From contig LSRY02000047.1 of NCBI GenBank assembly GCA_001643675.2, positions 496,001 through 560,000 of the forward strand: 64,000 bases of DNA, in the 5' to 3' direction. Position numbers and translations under genes: made by a program. Under the pieces are notes generated by a model, which was not told where the DNA came from, did not search any database, and saw nothing but the letters and a program-made list of their open reading frames with translations. Shown piece by piece: positions 57,736 to 64,000 of this stretch. The stretch is from Monocercomonoides exilis. Its lineage: Eukaryota > Preaxostyla > Oxymonadida > Polymastigidae. How positions within the stretch are numbered: the first letter of the stretch is position 1; each line of letters starts with the position of its first letter.

Positions 57736-59382
57736 TGTTGTTTAGTTCATGTTTTGTTTTTGTGACACTCACAACTCGCACTTCGCCAAATGGCATGTTT
57801 TGAACCTGTCTTTGCTGATGACGTGTTTTTGGAGGGTGAATTGGCTGTTGAGGAAGAGGACGAGAAGAAGAAGAAGAAGAAGAAGAAGAAGAAGGAAAAT
57901 TGGAGAAGGCTAAATGATATGTGGATGAAGGGAAATGAGAAGAAGAAGGGGAGGAAGAAAGAGATGAAAGAGAGGAAAAAGAGGAAGAGGAAGATGAAGA
58001 TGAAAGGCGTTGAGGCGATTCGTGTGGATTCGAAAACGAGCTGCTTTGTGCTGAAGAAGGCCTCGAAACAACGTTTTTTCTATCAGAAATGATTTTTGTC
58101 TCTTTTTCTGTCAAAAAAGCAGAATGTGAAATTGGTTTGTCTTTTTCATTTGATTGATAATCATCTGAAGGAACATCAAATGCTTCCTCTTCTGAATGAG
58201 ATTCGTTCTCTGCACTCAAAAAAGAGGACGAAGAAGAAGAAGAAGAAGAAGAAGAGAAGGAAGAAGAGGAAGAAGGAGATGAAGGAGGAAACAAAACACT
58301 TTCGTTTTCATCGGATGATGCTATAAAGTTAAATCCTCCTCCCATTCCACCTCTGTTCTTCGCCTTCTCCTCTCCAAAAGTGAGGAAATCCACCTCCATT
58401 CGCGTGTGCAGTGGCACAACTCCTCCCAAAACAGAAGAAGGAAAAGCAGACTCCACAATTTCCTTCGCATCGGGACGCAGCTCAGGGTCTCTTGACAGGC
58501 AAAGCATCGTCGCTGACGCAAGTGTGGAGGGCACTCTTTCGCTCGCATTCAGCTGCTTTGGCCGCTCGTGCAGCACAGAAAAATACAGACCCAAAAAATC
58601 AGACGACTGAAACGGATGACGCAAAGTTGCGATTAAATACAATAGACAGCCCAATGACCAGATGTCGGCTTTTGTTGTGTATGGCTTGCGTAGAATAATC
58701 TCTGGTGACATGTATAAAGGTGTTCCGACATGAGTACTCATTAATTCATCTTCGCTTGTTACAGCTCTTGATGAGCCAAAATCTCCTATTTTGATTGTGT
58801 TGTGACTCGAAAGAAGAATGTTGGTTGATTTTAAATCTCTATGAACAATATTATTTGCATGAAGATATGCAACACCTTGGCACAATTCCCAACTCATTCG
58901 AATAATTTCATTTCTTGTCAGTGTTCCAATTGTTTCTTTTTTAGCCTTCACAAGACCATCCAAATTACCTCCTTCAGCATATTCTAATACAAGATATAAA
59001 TCATTCCCTTCTGTAAATGAGTCAAAGCAATGCACCAAATAAGGATGTCTAAGCTTCATCATTGTTTCTGCTTCACGTTGCGCTCTCAGTTTTTCTTGGG
59101 GTTTTTGTGGATTCAGCCTAATTTTCTTTAGAACATAATTTGGGCACAACGGTGCAAATGGAACTTGGGGAGAACTTCTTGCTTTCACCGTTTCAAAAGG
59201 AGGGTTTCCAAGAGTTCCATGTTTGTATCGTACTTTATATACAGTTCCATATGCCCCTCTTCCAACTTCTTCTAAAAAATCAAAATCCTCTATAATGACA
59301 AAAATAAATATTTTTGCAAAAGAAAAATTTGCTGCAATAATTTATTAAATCACAAACTCGAAGAAATTTTCTTTTTTTGCAT
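54500..59382 (-). CDS. NEK-like Ser/Thr protein kinase with a very long poly-serine C-terminal region
   Basis: Exon 1 (59358-59382) encodes MQKKKISS plus one base. A 68-nt GTTTGT..TATAG intron (59290-59357) leads to exon 2 (54500-59289), giving 1604 aa. The kinase domain has the glycine loop GRGAYGTVYK (19-27), Lys63 in YVLKKIRL, HRDLKSTN (catalytic Asp160), DFG (Asp179), VGTPLYMSPE, and DIWSLGCLLY. The family is closest to NEK kinases by HRDLKSTNI and GTPLYMSPE; an insertion of about 30 residues lies between the glycine loop and Lys63. All catalytic residues are present, so it should be active. From about residue 310 to the end the protein is Ser-rich, with runs of 10 to 30 serines, and has an acidic/basic low-complexity part in the middle. 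This tail is probably disordered and heavily phosphorylatable. NEK kinases act in mitosis and flagellar length control; the role here is unknown. Confidence 0.88.
55572..55660. repeat. (GAA)n microsatellite, about 29 units
   Basis: An uninterrupted GAA tract on the plus strand. On the coding (minus) strand it is read as serine codons within the kinase tail. Confidence 0.95.
56150..56203. repeat. (GAA)n microsatellite, about 17 units
   Basis: A second pure GAA tract in the kinase gene, again coding for serine on the minus strand. Confidence 0.93.
57681..57732. repeat. (GAT)n microsatellite, about 17 units
   Basis: A GAT tract that continues a GAA tract (57662-57680). It is read as TCA/TCT serine codons on the minus strand inside the kinase tail. 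Confidence 0.93.
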
Positions 59383-59576
59383 TTCCTATAACAAGAAAAG
59401 CAAAAGAAAATACAAACATAAAACCTTATTATTTTATAAAGGGGTTTTTCTAAAATTTGTTATCAATGTTAATGATGCTTGTTGTGCTTAATTTGTATTT
59501 TTTTATCAAATTGGATTGTTTTCCTTTTTTCAAAAGTTGATCAATTTTCCATAGTAAGGATCTCTGAGAAAAGAAA
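59383..59576. promoter_or_regulatory. Divergent promoter region between the kinase and SDA1 genes
   Basis: Only 194 bp separates the two divergent start codons. The stretch is AT-rich with several TTTTGT/ACAAA motifs and no recognised TATA or initiator consensus. Shared or overlapping promoters are inferred from geometry alone. Confidence 0.5.
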
Positions 59577-62500
59577 ATGGCTGAATACCTTCTTTCGAGA
59601 CAGAAGCTTATTGCAAAGGATCCTGAAAATTATAAACAGGAAATATTGGAACAATACAATCATTTCAAATCATTGGTTAAACTTTTGAATGCAAATCCTT
59701 CTAGCATTCCTGAAGAACTTGGTGCAACTGTTCAGTTTCTTTCTCAGTTTTCCAACGCAACAAAAGATATTCTTGGTGACTTTCCAAATGAACTTATGGA
59801 AGTTTTCGCAAATACTGCCACAATTTTAACACCAGATGCGCGCCATGTTTTTGCGAAAGGAATCATTTTGATGAATAATCGAAACCAAATTGATCCAAAG
59901 ATGTATACATCAATCTTTTTTCAAATTTCTTCATTTTATTTCTTTTTTAATGTTTTCTTAAATTTTCAGTATGTTTCCACTGTTTTTCAGACTTTTTGTT
60001 ATTCCTGATAAAGAGCTTCGAAGAACGATGTATTTGCATATGGTCGCATTTTTGAAGAAATATGCAAGACAGCCACAAAACTCAAAAAACACGCATTACA
60101 TTAGAGAGTTTCTTTACAAGACTTTGAATGATCAAAATCAACTTCTTGTGAAAAAATCAATGGATCTTTTGATTTCGATGTTCCAAAAGAACATATGGTT
60201 TGACTTTATAGTCAACTTTTGATATTTCTATTTTTGATACTTTTTATTTTGATAACAATATTAATAGGCAAAATTCTTCGACTGTTACTGTTTTATCCTC
60301 TCTTTGTTTTTCTCGTGTTTCCAAAATCAGAAATTTAGCGCTTTTGTTCTTTCTTGGATGCCATCCAATGCAGATCAAAGGAGCCAAAGAAGGAGATGAG
60401 GAAGATGATGATCTTGATGAAAACTCAAGCAAAGAGACAAGGCGAAAAGGGCAATTTTCTGCCAAAAAAGATCGATCCAACAAAATGAAGAAGATGCAAC
60501 AGAAGAAAAAGAGCGAAGAAGAAGAAGACGAGCAAGCGAAAGTTACACGACAAGATATCTACAACTTGAAGAAGAAAGCTGTGAAGAAGTCTGCTAAGCG
60601 TGCGAAGAAGCTTGAAGCAACAATCAAAATGGCGAAGAAGCAGCAAGCGCTGGCTGAGAACAAAGAAGAATCAACTTCATCTCCGATGGGTTATTTGGGC
60701 CTCACACCCAACCAGATTCTGGACATGCTCCATTCTCCTTCAGACTTCGCGGAGGATTTGATGGCAATGCTGCAGAGGAACTCACACAACCTGCACCGCT
60801 CGGCGATCAATGGAGAGTTTTCTGCTTCTTCCTATTCTTCTTCTTCTTCTTCTGCTAAGATTCCAACTTGCCACATTCCGTTTGCCCAGAGATTGATGCT
60901 GCTTGATTTGATCTCTCGTCTCATGGGTCAGTTTCATCTGTATCTCCCTTCGTTTTTCTCCTTCATGCTGCCATTCCTCACCAATCTCTCCTTCTCTCAT
61001 GCTTCATTCACGCGTGCTTTGGCCTTTCTTGTTCAGGGTTTCCATCAGAATGTGCCTGAAGACGAAGGCGAAGCAGCCATTCGGAAGCTGATGGACCTGC
61101 TGGTTGTGCCTGTGGAGACATTGGCACTTACAGGAGAGGCGATGTCCAGCGATGGGATGAAGTTGAAAGGGAAAGGGAAGAAAAAAGGAGGCAGAGCAAG
61201 CCAAGCAGCTCTCCGTGGTGCGACATCAACAACACTGGCATTCAACACATTCTATTTGATTCTCACTCGATCGCCTTTGGCTCTCACATTCAATTTTCCT
61301 CAGACGCTTTTGAGTGAAATTGCGCTGTTTCGGAGGGCGAAGCACCCGGGTGTATCGAACGGGGCGAAGAAGATTGTGAACTACTTCAGAATTGTCAATC
61401 CAGAGGCGCTGGCGAAGAAGGAGAGGGGGAAAGCAGCAGAAATGATGCTGATTGAGAAGAGACACAGAGAAAGAGAAGAGGAAGAGAGGAGGAAAATGGA
61501 GGAAGAGTTGGAGAGGAAGAGAAAAGCGAGGGCAGAAAGGAAGAAGAGGAAGAGAGAGAGAGAAGCTGCCAAGTTGAAAGAGCTGGAAGAAAAAGGAGAA
61601 GGAGCAGTGAAAGAAGGGGAAGAAGGGAAAATGGAGAAAGATGAAGAAGGAAAAGAAGATGAAAATGAAGAAGAAGAGGATGAAGATGAAGAAGAGGAGG
61701 AAGAGGCGGAGAAAGCAAAGGAAGAATTAAGCGCAGAAAAAGCGAAAGAACAAGGAAAAGAGACAATGCCGTCGACTTTGCCTCTTCCTTTTGCTGTTCC
61801 GTTTCATTTTGGAGAGGAGAGAATTGCAACAGGAATTGATGGGGCAGAGTTTTTGCCTGTTGAAGACAAAGAAAAAGAAGGAGAAGGAGAAGATGAGAGT
61901 GATGAAGGGGAAATGGAAGAGGATGAAGATGAAGATGATGAGGATGAAGAAGAGGAGGAAGAGGAAGAGGAAGAGGAAGAATTAACACCAGAACAAAAGG
62001 AAGAGAGAAGGAAAGAAAGAGAAAGAAAGAAAGAAGAGAAGAAGAAGAAGAAAGAAGATAAAGCAAGAAGAAGATACATGAAGGAGCTTTTAGAGCGGAA
62101 GATGAAGAGAGAAGAAGAAGGAACGGTTGTGAGAAAAGGAGAAAACGATGAAGAAGACGAAGATGAATCGACAGACGATGGATTGGAGGCGCTTGTGTTG
62201 GAAGGAGATTTGGAGGCAGAGGCAGAAGAAGACAGATTGAGAAAAGAGGAGAGGAAGGAGATGAGAAGGAGAAGGTTGGGGAAGAAGACGAGGAAGGTGA
62301 TGGAGGAGGAAGAGAAAGAGAAGGAGGAAAAGGAAGAGAAGGAGAAGGAAGAAGGGAAAGAGGAAGGGAAAGAGAAAGAAGGAAGCGAAACTACTGAAGG
62401 AAAGGAAGAAGCTGAAAAGAAAGAAAAAGAAGATGAAAAAGAAAAAAAGATTGAAATGGAGAAAGATGAAGTTCATTTAGAAGAATCAAAGGAAAGTAAA

Positions 62501-63769
62501 GGAGAAAATGTTGAGAAAAAAGAAAGTGTTCAAAAATCACAAAAAGAGAAGGGAAAGAAAGAAAAGAAAGAGAAAGAGAAAGAGAAAGAGAAAAACAAGA
62601 AGAAGAAAGAAGAAGAGAAAGAAAAAGAAGAGGAGGAGGAAGACGATGAAGATGAAGATGAGGTTGACGATGAAGAAGAGTTGGAAGATGAATATTATTC
62701 AGATGATGATGATGACATAGAAAACGAAGAAATTGATTCAGAAGCAGAAGAAGAAGAAAAAGGGAAAGGGAAAGGGAAAGGGAAATCTGAAAAGAAGAAA
62801 GAAAAGAAAGAAGACGAAGAGAAAGAAGGGAAAGAAGAAGGAGATGAAGTTGGTGATGAGAAGAAGAAGAAGAAGGGGAAGAAGAACAAGAAGGGAGTGG
62901 AAGATATTGAAATTGATAACAATGAAGAAAGCGAAGAAGAGGAAGAAGAAGTAGAGAAAGATGAAAAGGGAGAGAAAGAAGAAGATGAAGATGAAGATGA
63001 TGATTTTGATGAAGATGAAGATGAGGAAGAAGATGAAGATGAGGAAGAAGATGAAGATGAGGAAGAAGATGAAGGTGAAGACGAAGAGGATGAAGAAGGA
63101 ATGGAATGGTCAGATTCAGATTTAGAAGATGAAGAATCAGAAGAAGAAGAAGAAGAGGGAAAAGCAGACAATCCAGAAGATGAGCAAAACGAAGGAGACA
63201 AAAAGAAAGAAGAGAAAGAGAAGAATTATGATGTCAATAAAACAAATAATTCTTCCTCTTCTTCCTCCTCCAAACAGCCACTCCGAGCAGACCAAGTGCG
63301 TATTCTCTCCTCGCGAGACTTTGAGCAGCTGCGGAAGATCCGAATAGAAAAGATGCTGAACTGGCAGGAGAAGATCGGGATAAGAAGTGTGGAAGGGAAC
63401 TCAGCCACGATTGCAGTGGCGATGCAGCTGACAGGGCAGACGAAGAGGGGAGAGAATCCGATTGTGGATGAAGGGGCGATTGTGGGGGCGTATGAGGAGA
63501 GGAGGAAAGAGAAGAGGCTGAAGAGCGAGAGGGTGAGGATGCAGAAGGAAGGGAAGGAGCAGGACGAGTTTGAAGGGAAGAGGAAGAGGAAGAGAAGAGA
63601 GAGAGAGGAGAGGAAGATGACGTCAAATGCAGAAAAGATGAAGAAGAAGAAGGACTTTGGGTATGTCCAGGCGAAAAAGAGGAGGATGAAGAAAGAGCAG
63701 GAAAGAATGCGGATGGCCAGAGGGCGAAGTAAAGTGAAGCAGCACAAAAGAGCAGGAAAGCTGAGGTAA
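59577..63769 (+). CDS. SDA1: SDA1 homologue, pre-60S ribosome maturation/export factor, acidic expanded form
   Basis: SDA1 (SDAD1) is a nucleolar protein needed for 60S subunit maturation and export. Three exons, 59577-59902, 59970-60197 and 60268-63769, join in phase to 1351 aa. The introns are 67 nt (GTATAC..TTTCAG) and 70 nt (GTTTGA..AATAG). Exon 1 opens MAEYLLSRQKLIAKDPENYK and continues to QYNHFKSLVKLL. Exon 2 holds MFPLFFRLFVIPDKELRR and ends QKNIW. Exon 3 continues NSSTVTVLSSLCFSRVSKI, matching the conserved SDA1 core in order. The C-terminal 130 residues (from VRILSSRDFEQLRKIR) are basic and also family-like, with a final GRSKVKQHKRAGKLR. The family is usually 690-770 aa. The excess is about 600 residues of Glu/Lys/Asp low complexity (about 61430-63230). 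It is essential in yeast and likely intact here. Confidence 0.9.
61600..63200 (+). repeat. Purine-rich low-complexity coding tract inside SDA1
   Basis: The coding strand is nearly all GAA, GAG, AAG, AAA and GAT codons, giving long Glu/Lys/Asp runs. It includes imperfect (GAAGATGAGGAA)n repeats near 63010-63075. It produces serine- and phenylalanine-rich shadow frames on the other strand. Confidence 0.85.
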
Positions 63770-64000
63770 ATGATGTTATGGGTGTTTGGAATTTTTGTTT
63801 TTTGAATGAAAGTGATTGATCTTGAAATGTAATAAAAATAAGAATGTCTCATTTCAAAAAAGAAAAAAAAGCAGATTTATTCATCATTGACAATTCATTT
63901 CAAAGCAATGATGAAGAACTTACCTTTTATGTTATAATTAAAAATTATATTTGCATTTTTGATGTGAAAAAAAAAACAATTCACTTCATGAGAACAGAAA
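63770..64000. other. 3' flank of SDA1
   Basis: AT-rich sequence after the TAA stop (63767-63769). An AATAAA lies at about 63830 and could serve for polyadenylation. No further gene is visible before the window edge. Confidence 0.45.

Noticed and set aside
62695-63201. Serine-rich minus-strand frame in SDA1
   Set aside because: Antisense of GAA/GAT codons; the sense frame matches a known family.

Overview
The window looks like nuclear DNA of a microbial eukaryote. Intergenic DNA is very AT-rich. Genes carry short spliceosomal introns (about 32 to 82 nt), TAA and TGA both end ordinary genes, and several proteins have clear eukaryotic families: SDA1, thymidylate kinase, a CCDC81-type HU protein and a NEK-like kinase. 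Giant secreted beta-helix proteins ending in one transmembrane helix and a degenerate kinase lobe, beside a pogo-type DNA transposon, recall metamonads, oxymonads in particular. The introns lack the trichomonad ACTAACACACAG branch/acceptor motif. The lineage is an inference and no search was run.

Layout: (1) 1-9994, minus strand: gene A, a giant modular beta-helix surface protein that runs off the left edge. (2) 10636-13259, minus: CCDC81-like HU/coiled-coil protein. (3) 13601-14805, minus: thymidylate kinase in six exons, possibly with a start codon split by an intron. (4) 15337-19527: a 4.2 kb pogo-type transposon with an 838-aa transposase. (5) 19528-23050: AT-rich DNA holding two non-coding inverted-repeat elements, one with a nested fold-back. 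(6) 23053-54326: a huge palindrome, two 15.2 kb arms around a 0.83 kb spacer. Each arm carries one copy of gene B, a paralogue of gene A encoding signal peptide, beta-helix array, transmembrane helix and pseudokinase lobe. (7) 54500-59382, minus: NEK-like kinase with a vast poly-serine tail. (8) 59577-63769, plus: SDA1, sharing a 194-bp divergent promoter region with the kinase.

The main discovery candidates are the palindrome and the gene A/B family. The two genes share the same ordered series of about 360-residue modules, each closing with a Cys-Gly...Pro-Cys motif. The arms appear nearly identical except for one-base homopolymer differences that break the frame in one arm and leave it open in the other. 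Other breaks are shared by both arms: three TGA codons in one frame, one TAA, and three single-base shifts. Either gene B was already decaying before it was duplicated, or the consensus has homopolymer errors. Raw reads would decide.
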